Shown: positions 1 to 9,367 of the stretch, piece after piece
Position numbering within the stretch: position 1 is the first letter of the stretch
Layout: each line of letters begins with the position of its first letter
Assembly (NCBI GenBank): GCA_016704145.1
Contig: JADJAS010000003.1
Location: 62,001-126,000, forward strand
Direction of reading: 5' to 3'
Length of the DNA: 64,000 nucleotides
Origin: Rhodocyclaceae bacterium
GTDB lineage: Bacteria; Pseudomonadota; Gammaproteobacteria; Burkholderiales; Rhodocyclaceae
The notes under the pieces: generated by a model
The model's input: only the letters and a program-made list of their open reading frames with translations
Told to the model about the DNA's origin: nothing
The model's database searches: none
Translations under genes and position numbers: made by a program

Positions 1-1670
1 TAATCGGCATTCCAGCCGAAATAGAACAATTGCACGGCGCCCTTGCGGATCTTCTCCTGGAAGCGGTTGTAGTCGGTATTGCGCACCACCAGCTGGATGT
101 CGAGCTTCTGGAACTGCTTGTTCAGCCAGTCGATGCGCGACTTGCCGCCGACGCCGCCGGCGGTGGTGTCGAGGTTGATGACCAGCGGCTCGCCGGTCGC
201 ATCAGCGCGGCCGTTCGGGTAGCCGGCCTCGGCGAGCAGTCGCCTGGCGGCTTCGATGGGCTTGCGCCTCGACTGCCCATCCACCCAGTCGTACATCACC
301 GGGTTCATGCCGGCCTCGCCTGCGCGGTAGCCGAAAATGCCGGGCGGAATCGGGCTTTGCGCTGGCAGGCCACGACCATTCTGGAAAATCGAGATGAACT
401 CTTCCTGGTCGATGGCGATGGCGATGGCATGCCGGAGCTTGCGGGCGCGCTCCGAGTCGCCGCCGACAACGCCATCGAGCATGTTGAAACCCATGTAGAA
501 GGTCGAGGTCGACACCGAGGTCGACAGCGCGATGCCCTGCGCACGCATGGCGTCGGTCAGCGTCGTCTCGCCGCCGGAACCCACCTGGACGGCCTGATCG
601 AAGGAGTCCGAAGCGATGCCCGAGGCATCGTAGTAGCCCTGCAGGAACTTGTTCCAGTACGGGATCTGTTCCTTCTCGCGGGTGAACACCACCTTGTCGA
701 TGAAGGGCAGCGGCTTGCCACAATCAGCCAGCAGGCCGGCCTCGCGATCGCCCGGCTCACCTGCGCAGGGGTAGTTCTGGCCATGGAAGTTCGGGTTCCT
801 CGCCAGCACCATGCGCGCGTTGGGATTGTTCTCGGTCAGCATGTACGGCCCGGTGCCGATCGGGTACCAATCGAGGGTGAGGTTTTTCTCGGCCATGCCG
901 GGCTGGCTGTGGAACTGGTCGGCCTCCCAGGGCATGGGCGCAAAGAAGGGCATGGTCAGCCAATAGACGAACTGCGGATACTTGCCTTTGACGCGGATGC
1001 GGTAGGTGTGCGCGTCGAGCGCCTCGACGCCCGCCAGCGGGTAGCGGCGCAGGTCGAGCCATTCGTCGCGGCGTGCCGCCACGGCTGACTTTTGCAGCGC
1101 CTTGGCCAGATCCTCCAGACCCACGATGTATTCGCCCATCAGGCCCAGGATGGGTGAATGCAGGCGCGGATGGGCCAGGCGCTTGATGGCATACACGTAG
1201 TCGTCGGCCACCAGTTCACGCGTGCCCCGGTTGGGAAAGTCCGCCAGCGTTTCGATGCCGGTCAGACCCGCCGGTTGCTCGGCGAACGCAGGATGCGGCT
1301 GATAGCGGATGCCGGGCTGCAAGCGGATCACGTAATCGGAATAGGCGATCTTCGCCACGTCGGTGTCATCCGGCAACGGCTGCCCCTTGGCGTCGAAATA
1401 GCGGGGCTTCGGCACCGCCACCGCCGTCGCGGCGATCACCTCGTAGGGCCGCTTCAGGTAGTGATATTGCAGCGGCGGCTCGTAGATCTGCGCGGTGAAC
1501 GTAATCTCGTCCTCGCTGTACGACTGCACGGGGTCGAGATGCTTGGGCCGGTCGGTGAATGCCGTGTAAAGGATGTTGCGTCCCCCGTCGGCGGCCGGGT
1601 AGGGATCGTTCCAAGCGCTGCCGCAGCCGGCAAGGACCAGCGGCACCATGGCGATCAGCAGTCTGCGCAT
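1..1670 (-). CDS. ABC transporter substrate-binding lipoprotein, family 5 (partial)
   Basis: This gene runs off the left edge, so about 556 codons are visible and the C-terminus is missing. The start at 1670 gives a lipoprotein signal (MRRLLIAMVPLVLAGCGS, lipobox LAGC, lipidated Cys15). The mature part reads RNILYTAFTDRPKHLDPVQSY, then QIYEPPLQYHY, which is typical of periplasmic peptide/oligopeptide-binding proteins of the SBP_bac_5 (DppA/OppA/YejA) type. At the window edge the protein still reads KIRKGAVQLFYFGWNADY, a motif seen near the last third of this family. The substrate is inferred to be a peptide; permease and ATPase genes would be expected to the left. A copy of the 23-bp dispersed motif lies inside at 1070-1092. 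Confidence 0.85.
   Translation of the reverse strand, partial: MRRLLIAMVPLVLAGCGSAWNDPYPAADGGRNILYTAFTDRPKHLDPVQSYSEDEITFTAQIYEPPLQYHYLKRPYEVIAATAVAVPKPRYFDAKGQPLPDDTDVAKIAYSDYVIRLQPGIRYQPHPAFAEQPAGLTGIETLADFPNRGTRELVADDYVYAIKRLAHPRLHSPILGLMGEYIVGLEDLAKALQKSAVAARRDEWLDLRRYPLAGVEALDAHTYRIRVKGKYPQFVYWLTMPFFAPMPWEADQFHSQPGMAEKNLTLDWYPIGTGPYMLTENNPNARMVLARNPNFHGQNYPCAGEPGDREAGLLADCGKPLPFIDKVVFTREKEQIPYWNKFLQGYYDASGIASDSFDQAVQVGSGGETTLTDAMRAQGIALSTSVSTSTFYMGFNMLDGVVGGDSERARKLRHAIAIAIDQEEFISIFQNGRGLPAQSPIPPGIFGYRAGEAGMNPVMYDWVDGQSRRKPIEAARRLLAEAGYPNGRADATGEPLVINLDTTAGGVGGKSRIDWLNKQFQKLDIQLVVRNTDYNRFQEKIRKGAVQLFYFGWNAD
1070..1092 (+). repeat. Dispersed 23-bp motif, perfect copy
   Basis: Perfect copy of the window-wide 23-bp word whose core is GCCGCCACGGCTGACTTT. 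It lies antisense inside the substrate-binding protein gene, where the gene strand encodes KSAVAAR. See the finding on the dispersed motif. Confidence 0.7.
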
Positions 1671-1728
1671 GCGGCTTAGTGTATTCGATCCGCTATAATC
1701 CGCGCGGCTCAACACCAGGGGAAAAACG

Positions 1729-2529
1729 ATGGGCTTTCTCGCCGGCAAACGCCTTCTCATCACCGGTCTGCTGTCCAACCGTTCCATCGCTTACGGCATC
1801 GCCAAGGCCTGCCATCGCGAAGGCGCCCGCCTCGCGTTCACCTACCAGAACGATCGCTTCAAGGAGCGTGTCAGCAAGTTCGCCGACGAGTTGGGCAGCC
1901 ACCTCGTCTTCCCGTGCGACGTGGCTGAGGACGACCAGATCAATGCCTTGTTCGAGGAACTGGGCAAGGGCTGGGAAGGCCTCGACGGACTCGTGCACTC
2001 CATCGCCTACGCGCCCACCGACGCCATCGAGGGCGATTTCCTCGACGGCCTGTCGCGCGAAGGCTTTCGCACCGCCCACGACGTTTCGTCCTACAGTTAT
2101 CCGGCGCTGGTCAAGGCGGCGCGGCCGCTGCTGCTGCGAGGCAATCACGCCTCGGTGCTGGCGCTGACCTACCTCGGCGCCGAGCGCACCATGCCCAACT
2201 ACAACACCATGGGTCTGGCCAAGGCCAGCCTGGAAGCGGCAACGCGCTATCTCGCCTTCTGCCTGGGCCCGCAGGGCGTGCGCGCCAACGCGATTTCGGC
2301 GGGGCCGATCAAGACGCTGGCGGCATCGGGCATCGGCAATTTCGGCAAGCTGCTGGCCTACAACGCGCACCACGCGCCGCTGCGCCGCAATGTCACCATC
2401 GAGGAAGTCGGCAATGCCGCCGCCTTCCTGCTGTCCGACCTGGCCAGCGGCATCACCGGTGAAATCATGTACGTGGATGGCGGCCTCAATACCACCGCGC
2501 TGGGCAATCCGGAGCCCTTGCCGGGCTGA
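1729..2529 (+). CDS. fabI: Enoyl-[acyl-carrier-protein] reductase (NADH) FabI
   Basis: FabI catalyses the last reduction of each cycle of type II fatty acid elongation, reducing enoyl-ACP with NADH in the cytoplasm; it is the classic triclosan target. The 266-residue length is normal. An atypical short-chain dehydrogenase nucleotide site is seen at the N-terminus ([15 protein letters not shown]). Catalytic Tyr148, Tyr158 and Lys165 ([19 protein letters not shown]) match E. coli Tyr146, Tyr156 and Lys163. The C-terminal VDGG is also present. AGGGG precedes the ATG, and a TATAAT box lies at 1694-1699. It is divergent from the ABC transporter gene and convergent with ppiD. Confidence 0.97.
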   Translation: MGFLAGKRLLITGLLSNRSIAYGIAKACHREGARLAFTYQNDRFKERVSKFADELGSHLVFPCDVAEDDQINALFEELGKGWEGLDGLVHSIAYAPTDAIEGDFLDGLSREGFRTAHDVSSYSYPALVKAARPLLLRGNHASVLALTYLGAERTMPNYNTMGLAKASLEAATRYLAFCLGPQGVRANAISAGPIKTLAASGIGNFGKLLAYNAHHAPLRRNVTIEEVGNAAAFLLSDLASGITGEIMYVDGGLNTTALGNPEPLPG

Positions 2530-2588
2530 GCGTTTCCCGGAACGAACGTACGCGGAACGATGCGTCGCGGCAAACACCGCGGCGCGGC

Positions 2589-4487
2589 TCAGCGCTCCTT
2601 GCGTTCGAGCGCCGCCAGGTTGATCTCGACCGGATACTTGCGCTTGAGCGTGGCCATCCAGCCGATCATTTCCTCGTCCGCCAGCACTCGCGCATATTGC
2701 CCGCGCAAGGCCTTGGCCTCGGCAGGCTCGGCGCCGTCGGCGAAGGCCTTGACCGCCGATACCCGCACCAGGCCATAGCCGCCCGGCCCGGCAATGCCGG
2801 CATAGGCGGGAAGCTTGGTGGCGTCAGCGCCGAACACCGCGCGCACCACCTCGGGCGGCAGGCTGGCGGCCTGCGCCCGCGTCAACTTGCGCGGCGTGCC
2901 CCATGACACATCGGTCGCCTCGCCTTGCTTCAACCGAGCCAGCCGGGCTTCGCCTTCGCCGGCCGCCAGCTTCGCGGCCTCTTGGTTGGCCAGGAACTTC
3001 TCGATGGTGCCGGTGACGGTTTCCAGCGTCTGCTGCGCCGCCGGCTTGTGCTCGATGACCCGCGCCGACACCAGCGTGTTGGGCGAGATTTCGACAGCAT
3101 CGGTATTGCGCTTGTTCTTCAGCGCGTCATCCGCGAACAGCGTGCCGTTGAGCTTGGCATTGGCGAAGGGCCCGGCCGCGGCGCCGCCCTTGACGACCCA
3201 GTCGCTCTTCTGGATGGCCAGCTTGAATTTCTGCGCCGCCGGTTCCAGGCTGTCCGATTGTTCGTAGACCGTGTTGGCGAAGGCTTCGGCCATTTCCAGG
3301 TACTTCTTCGCCGCCGCCTGCGTCTTCAGTTCGGCGGCGATCTCGCTTTTCACTTCCTCCAGCGGCCGGTCGCGCTCGGCCCGCACGCCGGTCAGCATGA
3401 TGATGTGCAGACCGAAGTCGGAGCGCACCGGCTCGGAGATCTGGCCGTCCTTGAGGCCGAACACGGCATCCTCGAAGGGCTTGACCATGGCGCCGCGGCC
3501 GAACCAGTCGAGGTCGCCGCCGCGCGTGGCCGAGCCGGGATCCTGCGAATGCTGGCGGGCCAGCTTGTCGAAGTCCGCCGGCGTCTTGCGCAGTTGCGCC
3601 AGTATCTCGGCGGCCCTGGTTTCGGCGGCCTTGAGCGCCTCGGCGGGCGCGTCCTTGGCCACCGTCAGCAGGATGTGGCTGGCGCGTCGCTCTTCCGGCT
3701 GGCGGTAGCGATCGGCATGGGATTGATACCAGGCCTTGATCTCGTCGTCGCTGACCGCCACCTGCTCGGCCAGCTGGTCGCGGCTGAGCACCAGATATTC
3801 GGCGCGCAACTGCTCGGGCACCTGGAAACGCGCCTGGTTGGCATCGTAGTAGGCCTTGATGGCGTCCGGCGCCACCTTGACCTGGCCGAGGTAACGGTCG
3901 GAGCGGATGATGGCCTCGCTGACCTCGCGCTCCTCGAGCTGCGCCGCCAGCCAGCGGCCGCCAGCGGCGGCGCCGGGCAGCGCGGCCTCGGCGACGGCCG
4001 CCGTGGCCTGCTGCATCGCCAGGTCCTGCCGTAGCCGGGCCTCGAACATCGGCTTGCTCATGCCCTGCGCGGCCACCACCGCCTCATAGCGTTCCGGGGA
4101 GAACTTGCCGTCGACCTGGAGGGATGGCACGGAAGCGATGAAGCGGCCGAGCTGCTCGTTGCTCACGCCCAGGCGCGCCTCGTTGGCGTACTGGATCAGC
4201 AACTGTCGCTGAACCAGGTTGTCGAGCACGGCGTGGCGCAGTTCCGGGCTGTTCAGCACGGCCGGATCGCGCCCGCCCAGGGTCGGCCGCAGCCGGTCCT
4301 GCTGCTCGCGCAAGGCTTGCTCGAATTCGCCCAGCGTGATCTTGCCCTTGCCCACGCTCGCCACGTCGCCGGCGCCGGCGCCGCCATCGCGGATGTAGGA
4401 ATCGACGCCGAAGAAGGCGAAAGGTAGCAGCAGGATGGCCATGACGATCTGGACCACCTTCTTGTTGTTGCGGACGATATCGAACAT
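2589..4487 (-). CDS. ppiD: Periplasmic folding chaperone / peptidyl-prolyl isomerase PpiD
   Basis: PpiD is an inner-membrane-anchored periplasmic chaperone working near the Sec translocon on outgoing outer-membrane and secreted proteins. The 632 residues fit the family (E. coli about 623). A short cytoplasmic start ([13 protein letters not shown]) precedes one membrane segment (about residues 14-30), then a SurA-like N-terminal domain. One parvulin (PpiC-type) domain follows, at about residues 265-360, recognisable by [29 protein letters not shown] and [14 protein letters not shown] second SurA-like region forms the C-terminal part. It is convergent with fabI with no clear terminator between them. 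Parvulin activity is often weak in PpiD, so the main role is probably chaperone. Confidence 0.92.
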   Translation of the reverse strand: MFDIVRNNKKVVQIVMAILLLPFAFFGVDSYIRDGGAGAGDVASVGKGKITLGEFEQALREQQDRLRPTLGGRDPAVLNSPELRHAVLDNLVQRQLLIQYANEARLGVSNEQLGRFIASVPSLQVDGKFSPERYEAVVAAQGMSKPMFEARLRQDLAMQQATAAVAEAALPGAAAGGRWLAAQLEEREVSEAIIRSDRYLGQVKVAPDAIKAYYDANQARFQVPEQLRAEYLVLSRDQLAEQVAVSDDEIKAWYQSHADRYRQPEERRASHILLTVAKDAPAEALKAAETRAAEILAQLRKTPADFDKLARQHSQDPGSATRGGDLDWFGRGAMVKPFEDAVFGLKDGQISEPVRSDFGLHIIMLTGVRAERDRPLEEVKSEIAAELKTQAAAKKYLEMAEAFANTVYEQSDSLEPAAQKFKLAIQKSDWVVKGGAAAGPFANAKLNGTLFADDALKNKRNTDAVEISPNTLVSARVIEHKPAAQQTLETVTGTIEKFLANQEAAKLAAGEGEARLARLKQGEATDVSWGTPRKLTRAQAASLPPEVVRAVFGADATKLPAYAGIAGPGGYGLVRVSAVKAFADGAEPAEAKALRGQYARVLADEEMIGWMATLKRKYPVEINLAALERKER

Positions 4488-4520
4488 GCTGGACGCCTGG
4501 GTGACGACGGAAGAAGGACG

Positions 4521-5282
4521 CTATTCTACCGTTTCGACGGGATCAGAATCGCTCGCCGTCGCGCAGGAACCGCCACTTTGGCCGAGCGGCAGGTCGCCCA
4601 GCCGAACGCCGCCGATACGCACGCGCTTCAAGCCCGTGACGCGCAGGCCGACCAGTTCGCACATGCGGCGAATCTGCCGTTTCTTGCCTTCCTTGAGGAT
4701 GAAGCGCAGCTGGTCGTCGTTGAGCCGCTCGACGCGCGCCGGCCGCAGCGCCTTGCCGTCGAGCGACAGCCCGTGGTTCAGGAGCGCCAGGCCGCGTGCG
4801 TCCAAGGCGCCCGCGATGCGCACCAGGTATTCCTTCTCGACGTTGGAGTTCTCGCCGATCAGCTGGCGGGCCACGCGGCCGTCCTGGGTCAGGACCAGCA
4901 GGCCGGTGGAATCGATGTCGAGCCGCCCGGCCGGCGCCAGGCCCTTGAGGCACGCCGGCTGGAAGCGCCGGTCCCGGTCGCCGGCGAACTGCGTTTCCGC
5001 GCGGATCAGCGTCACGGCGGGCTTGTGGCTGTCCTCGGCCTGGCCGGAGACATAGCCGACCGGCTTGTGCAGCAGGAGGGTCACCTGCCGCGCCTGCTGG
5101 GCCCGGGCTGCCACCGCCAGCGTAATGGCGGCATCCGATGCCGCGCGCGTGCCCAACTGGGTCACCCGCTCGCCATTGACGAACACGAGACCGCGCTCGA
5201 TGTAGACATCGGCCTCGCGGCGCGAACAGAGCCCGCGCTCGGCCAGCAATTTGGAAACCCGCACACCCTGCGTATCATTCAT
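4521..5282 (-). CDS. rluF: 23S rRNA pseudouridine synthase, RluF type
   Basis: This is a RsuA/RluB/E/F-family pseudouridine synthase acting on large-subunit rRNA. An N-terminal S4 RNA-binding domain ([25 protein letters not shown]) is followed by the catalytic domain, with [17 protein letters not shown] containing the nucleophilic Asp and [15 protein letters not shown] at the C-terminal side. I chose the ATG at 5282 ([13 protein letters not shown]), giving 253 residues, because the S4 domain begins right after it; a much longer frame extends upstream but is antisense to rlmJ. RluF modifies U2604 in E. coli. RluF is preferred over RluB/RluE because rluB is identified at 18732. It is divergent from rlmJ, which starts only 24 bp away. 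Confidence 0.85.
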   Translation of the reverse strand: MNDTQGVRVSKLLAERGLCSRREADVYIERGLVFVNGERVTQLGTRAASDAAITLAVAARAQQARQVTLLLHKPVGYVSGQAEDSHKPAVTLIRAETQFAGDRDRRFQPACLKGLAPAGRLDIDSTGLLVLTQDGRVARQLIGENSNVEKEYLVRIAGALDARGLALLNHGLSLDGKALRPARVERLNDDQLRFILKEGKKRQIRRMCELVGLRVTGLKRVRIGGVRLGDLPLGQSGGSCATASDSDPVETVE

Positions 5283-5306
5283 GGCCGCCGATTCTACAGA
5301 TCGCCC

Positions 5307-6152
5307 ATGCTCAGCTACCGCCACGCCTTCCACGCCGGCAACCACGCCGACGTCCTCAAGCACTGCATCCTCGTGCAGCTGCTGCGGCATTTGAACCAGA
5401 AGGAGAAGCCGTACTGGTTCATCGACACCCATGCCGGCGCGGGGCGCTACCTGCTCGATTCTGAATACGCGACGACGAACTCGGAGTTCGCCAGCGGCAT
5501 TGGCCGGCTCTGGGGCCGCGCCGACCTGCCGCCGACGGTCGCCGACTATGTGCGGCAGGTTCGCGCCATGAACTCGGACGGCCAGTTGCGCCACTACCCG
5601 GGTTCGCCCTGGCTGGCGCATGAGTTGATGCGCACCGACGACCGGCTGCGCCTGTTCGAACTGCATCCCGCCGATCATCGTTTCCTGGAGCGCACCTTCG
5701 CCAAGGCGGGCCATCGCGTCGCCATCCGCCGCGCCGACGGCTTTCAGGAGATCAAGTCGGTGCTGCCGCCGCCGCCGAGGCGCGGCCTGGTGCTGATCGA
5801 TCCCGCCTACGAGGACAAGCGCGACTACCTGCGCGTCGTCGCGACCCTGAAGGAGGGGCTCGATCGTTTTCCCACCGGTGTCTTTGCCGTCTGGTATCCG
5901 CAATTGCAGCGCGGCGACGCGCGCCAACTGCCCGAGAAACTGAAAAAGCTGGCGCCCCGGTGGCTCGATGCACGACTCGCCGCGCGGGCGCCGGGCAGCG
6001 ACGGTTTCGGCATGCATGGCAGCGGCATGTTCGTGATCAATCCGCCCTGGACGCTGGCGGAGACGCTGGCCGGCGTGCTGCCATGGCTGACTTTGGCGCT
6101 CGGCGCCGACGATGGCGCCGGCCACGAACTGACCACCGGCGACGCCGGCTAG
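5307..6152 (+). CDS. rlmJ: 23S rRNA (adenine(2030)-N(6))-methyltransferase RlmJ
   Basis: RlmJ methylates N6 of A2030 in 23S rRNA using S-adenosylmethionine. The 281-residue product starts [22 protein letters not shown], the strongly conserved family start, followed by [12 protein letters not shown] (SAM-binding motif I) and [10 protein letters not shown], the DPPY-like catalytic motif written here DPAY. The C-terminal part carries [14 protein letters not shown]. The ATG at 5307 fits the family start, so the long open frame reaching back to 4578 is not part of the gene. In E. coli the enzyme is linked to use of external DNA as a nutrient (older name YhiR/ComJ), though its established activity is rRNA methylation. 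A copy of the 23-bp motif is inside at 6072-6094. Confidence 0.95.
   Translation: MLSYRHAFHAGNHADVLKHCILVQLLRHLNQKEKPYWFIDTHAGAGRYLLDSEYATTNSEFASGIGRLWGRADLPPTVADYVRQVRAMNSDGQLRHYPGSPWLAHELMRTDDRLRLFELHPADHRFLERTFAKAGHRVAIRRADGFQEIKSVLPPPPRRGLVLIDPAYEDKRDYLRVVATLKEGLDRFPTGVFAVWYPQLQRGDARQLPEKLKKLAPRWLDARLAARAPGSDGFGMHGSGMFVINPPWTLAETLAGVLPWLTLALGADDGAGHELTTGDAG
6072..6094 (+). repeat. Dispersed 23-bp motif, 21/23 match
   Basis: Copy of the dispersed 23-bp word inside rlmJ. Here it is read in a different frame (GVLPWLTL) from the copies in truB and earP, which argues for constraint on DNA and not on protein. Confidence 0.6.
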
Positions 6153-6165
6153 ACCGGCCGGCGCC

Positions 6166-7965
6166 TCAGCCGGCCTGCCGGTTCCACGACGCCACCCAGG
6201 CCGGCATCGCCGAGGCCGGCATCGCCTTGCCGATCCAGTAGCCCTGCCCGTAGTCGCAGCCCATGTCGCGCAGCAGCTCGGCGGTCCGTTCATCCTCGAC
6301 GCCCTCGGCGACCACGTGCAGATCGAGGCCGTGCGCCAGCCGAATCAGCGCCGCGACGATTTCCTTGTCCTCCCGCGAGCGCGACATGGCGTCGACGAAC
6401 ACTCGATCGATCTTCAGTTCGTGCAGCGGCAATTGTCGGAGATAGAGAATCGAGGAATAGCCGATGCCGAAATCGTCGATCGAAGTGGACACGCCCAGCG
6501 CGATCAGCTTGTCCATCACCGCCGCGCCCGCCACCGGGTCGCCCAGCACCGCGCTCTCGATCAATTCGATCGTCAGCCGCGCCGGCTGGACGCGCCAGAA
6601 GTTGATCGCCTGCTCGAGCAGCATCGGCAGTTCCTGGTCCATCAGGTCGCGCCCCATCAGGTTGACGCTGACATCGATATCCACGCCGGCCTCGCTCAGC
6701 TCGGCCAGCGTCCGGCAGGCGCTGAACACCAGCCAGCGCGTCAGTTGCGGTCCGGCGCCGAGCCGATGAGCGACTTCGGGAATGTGCCAGGGCGGCACGT
6801 CGTGTCCGTCGCGCGTGCGCCAGCGCATCAGCAGCTCGGCGCCGACGCAGCGGCGCGTCTTCAGGTCCACCTGCGGCTGCAAGTGCACCGCCAACTGGCC
6901 ATTCTCCAGCGCGAACAGGAATTCCTTCTCGAGATCGGCCTCGTAGCGGGCCTCGACCAGCAGTTGCTGATCGAAGATCACCGTCGACTGCTCGCCACGC
7001 AGCGCCGTCTCCACCGCCAGCTCGGCGCAGCGGATCAGCTCGTCCGGCCGGCGGCCATGATCGGGCGCCCAGACGACGCCCAACGCGAAAATCGCGCGCG
7101 CCACCACGCCGTTGATGACGAAGGGCAGTTCGAGCGCCTGCATGACCTTGCGCGCCGCCAGTTGCACCTGCGCCGACGAACGCAAGGCCGGCAGCAGGAT
7201 GGCGCAGCCGTGCAGTTCCGTGCGCACCAGCAGATCGGATTCGCGCAGGACTTCCCGCAGGCGCTCGACCGCCGCGTCCAGAATGGCGTCGCGCTGCACC
7301 AGATCGAACGACAACGCGCTCGAGTCGAGTCGCAGCCGCAGCACCAGCAGGCCGATGGTGGCGGCCTCGCCCGCCGCGTGGCCCGCCGCCATGGCGGTTT
7401 CGAGCTGCCGGCCCAGCACCTTGCCGATGCCCTGGTCGACGACATCGTCGATCGCCATCGCCAGCGAACCGCGGCGGGTATCCCGACTCAGCAGCTCGGC
7501 AATGCACATGCCGGCCGCCGCCAGGGCGTTGATCATTTCCAGCTCCAGCGCCGACAAGGTCTCGCGGTCCGCCAGCAACCGCTGACTGCCAAGGTCGGCC
7601 AACGTCCGCGCCGCCCGCAGCGGTAGGTCGACCGTGCAGCCGGTCCGCCGCAAGCGCTTCCAGGCCTGCGCAAGCTCGGTCAGCCACTCGGCGGCGAAAT
7701 CCGCCTCGGGCAGCGCCGCGAAGATTTCGAGGAAGGCGCCGAGCGCCTCGATGTCGCCGGCGATGTCGCCATCCGCGGTCAGCAGCAGGTCGCGCAGATC
7801 GCTGCCGCGCTGCCGCCGATCGCCACCCGCCAGCCGGAAGGATGTTCGCAAGGCCGATCGCGCGCGCTCGTCGAGTCCGTATACCGGGCAGATCTCGGCC
7901 GCGACGTCCGCCAGGGTGGCGTGGGCGGTCAATCCCGGCAGTTCGCCATGGGCGGGGGGGATCAA
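6166..7965 (-). CDS. Cyclic-di-GMP phosphodiesterase with EAL domain and degenerate GGDEF domain
   Basis: The 599-residue protein has an uncharacterised N-terminal region (about 1-190), a degenerate GGDEF-like domain (about 200-340; [17 protein letters not shown] stands where GGDEF would be, so no cyclase is expected), and a C-terminal EAL domain (about 345-590). EAL residues look usable: GAELLMRW (EAL written ELL), [31 protein letters not shown] and [11 protein letters not shown]. It should hydrolyse c-di-GMP. The start is TTG at 7965, overlapping the stop of the upstream HD-GYP gene (TTGA). AAGGAG sits 8 nt before it inside the last codons of that gene, so the two are translationally coupled. 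No membrane segments are seen. Confidence 0.85.
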   Translation of the reverse strand: MIPPAHGELPGLTAHATLADVAAEICPVYGLDERARSALRTSFRLAGGDRRQRGSDLRDLLLTADGDIAGDIEALGAFLEIFAALPEADFAAEWLTELAQAWKRLRRTGCTVDLPLRAARTLADLGSQRLLADRETLSALELEMINALAAAGMCIAELLSRDTRRGSLAMAIDDVVDQGIGKVLGRQLETAMAAGHAAGEAATIGLLVLRLRLDSSALSFDLVQRDAILDAAVERLREVLRESDLLVRTELHGCAILLPALRSSAQVQLAARKVMQALELPFVINGVVARAIFALGVVWAPDHGRRPDELIRCAELAVETALRGEQSTVIFDQQLLVEARYEADLEKEFLFALENGQLAVHLQPQVDLKTRRCVGAELLMRWRTRDGHDVPPWHIPEVAHRLGAGPQLTRWLVFSACRTLAELSEAGVDIDVSVNLMGRDLMDQELPMLLEQAINFWRVQPARLTIELIESAVLGDPVAGAAVMDKLIALGVSTSIDDFGIGYSSILYLRQLPLHELKIDRVFVDAMSRSREDKEIVAALIRLAHGLDLHVVAEGVEDERTAELLRDMGCDYGQGYWIGKAMPASAMPAWVASWNRQAG

Positions 7966-9272
7966 AGATAGAACTCCTTGGGGTCCAGACCGAAGGAGCC
8001 GCTCGGCAGGACGCGGACGATCTTGTACGGCATGCCGTCCTTGACCAGCGGGTCGTTGAGCAGGTTGATGATGCCGGGCGACGGATTCGGTGACTTGTCC
8101 GGCCCCAGCAACACCATGATGCGCGGCTTCAGCCGGCGGACGCGGTTCTGCTCGAAGACGACGCCGACCTCGCCGCTGTTGAGCTCGACCAGCGTGCCGA
8201 CCGGATAGATGCCGATGAACTGGACGAATTCATCGACCACCGAGGCGGTGAAGTGACGGTCGCGCATGGTGTTGATCTGGTCAATGATCCACTGGCTCTT
8301 GCGCGCCGGGCGAAACGAGCGGGGATACAGCATGGCGCAGTAGCTGTCGGTGAGACCAGCCATTTCGCCCGCCAGGCCGACCGCCTTGCCATGCAGTCGC
8401 GCGGGGTAGCCGCTGCCATCGACGCGCTCGTGATGCTTGAGGATGATGTCGCGCACGGCGGGCTCGAAGCTGGCGAAGTCGCCGCCCAGGATCTCGCGGC
8501 CAAGCCGCACGTGCTCGCGCATGCGGCCGCGCTCGGTGGGCGTCAGGCCGCTGGTCTTGTGCAGAAGTTCGGCCGGCAGCCGGATGAAGCCGATGTCCTT
8601 GAGCAGGCTGCCGATACCCATGGCATGCAGTTCGTCGGGCGGCAGGCCGAGATAGCGGCCGAAGGCCATCAAGTGTATCGAGGTGCTGAGGGTATGGTCG
8701 TAGGTCTCGTTGTCGGTGCGCTTGAGCTTGGACAGCCATACCAGCGCGTCGGCGTTGCGCACCACGCACTCGATTAGGCCGTCGACGGTGCGCCCGACAT
8801 GTTCGACGTCGGGCGCCATGCCGGCCGCCACCTGCGTGTTGATGTCGCGCAGCAGGTCCTGCGTTCCCTGATAGGCGATTCTTGCCGCCGGCAACTCGTC
8901 CTCGATGGGGACGTCGTCGACGTATTGAACGGTGGCGAACTGGTGTCCGCCGAGGTCACGCGCCTCGGCTTCCTGCAGCGGGGGCAGCTTCAGCTTGCGC
9001 TTGCCGCGATACAGGGCCTGTTCCGGGCCGACGTTAACCGGTGGGTGGTGCGGCGGCAGAGTCTCGCCCACCGGCTCCGCGCGGTATTCGACGCCAACCG
9101 AACGGGTTCGATCGACCATCACGTAGCGACAAACCTCGCGCAGTTGGGTCAGCTGTTCGTCGTCCTCGATCAGGAAGCCCTGGATCAGGAAGGGTGATTC
9201 CAGCCACGGGCGATCCAGCTTCGCGACGAACATGCCCTTGCGCAGGTCGGGCGACGCCACCATGTGGAGCAT
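7962..9272 (-). CDS. HD-GYP domain protein with altered HD motif
   Basis: The 436-residue cytoplasmic protein begins with a DUF3391-like domain (about 1-130; VRKGMFV-like start LRKGMFVAKLDRPWL) and continues into an HD-GYP domain. The GYP part is intact (ILKHHERVDGSGYPARLHG), and a metal-binding-type His is present in STSIHLMAFGRYLG. The signature normally read LLHDIGK is here SLLKDIGFIRLP: the HD histidine is replaced by Lys and the following Lys by Phe. Metal binding and phosphodiesterase activity may therefore be lost, leaving a binding or regulatory role with its coupled EAL partner at 6166-7965. It is the first gene of the two-gene unit. An alternative start is the ATG three codons later. 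Confidence 0.85.
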   Translation of the reverse strand: MLHMVASPDLRKGMFVAKLDRPWLESPFLIQGFLIEDDEQLTQLREVCRYVMVDRTRSVGVEYRAEPVGETLPPHHPPVNVGPEQALYRGKRKLKLPPLQEAEARDLGGHQFATVQYVDDVPIEDELPAARIAYQGTQDLLRDINTQVAAGMAPDVEHVGRTVDGLIECVVRNADALVWLSKLKRTDNETYDHTLSTSIHLMAFGRYLGLPPDELHAMGIGSLLKDIGFIRLPAELLHKTSGLTPTERGRMREHVRLGREILGGDFASFEPAVRDIILKHHERVDGSGYPARLHGKAVGLAGEMAGLTDSYCAMLYPRSFRPARKSQWIIDQINTMRDRHFTASVVDEFVQFIGIYPVGTLVELNSGEVGVVFEQNRVRRLKPRIMVLLGPDKSPNPSPGIINLLNDPLVKDGMPYKIVRVLPSGSFGLDPKEFYL

Positions 9273-9367
9273 GCGAAACTCTCCGAAACGGGGTAGACCG
9301 GGCAGTATAGCCCTGGGGCCGGCTGGTGACGGTCAGTCGTATCGTGCCGTCCGCCGGCGCCATGGCA

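Noticed and set aside
30..1088. Long open frames antisense to known genes, such as those opposite the ABC binding protein, gcvP, infB and uvrC
   Set aside because: High-GC codon bias leaves the opposite strand open. The products are low-complexity, rich in His, Arg, Gly and Gln, and lack family motifs, while the other strand carries clear conserved proteins.
2530..2588. Terminator between fabI and ppiD
   Set aside because: GC-rich sequence with weak pairing but no T-run in either direction.
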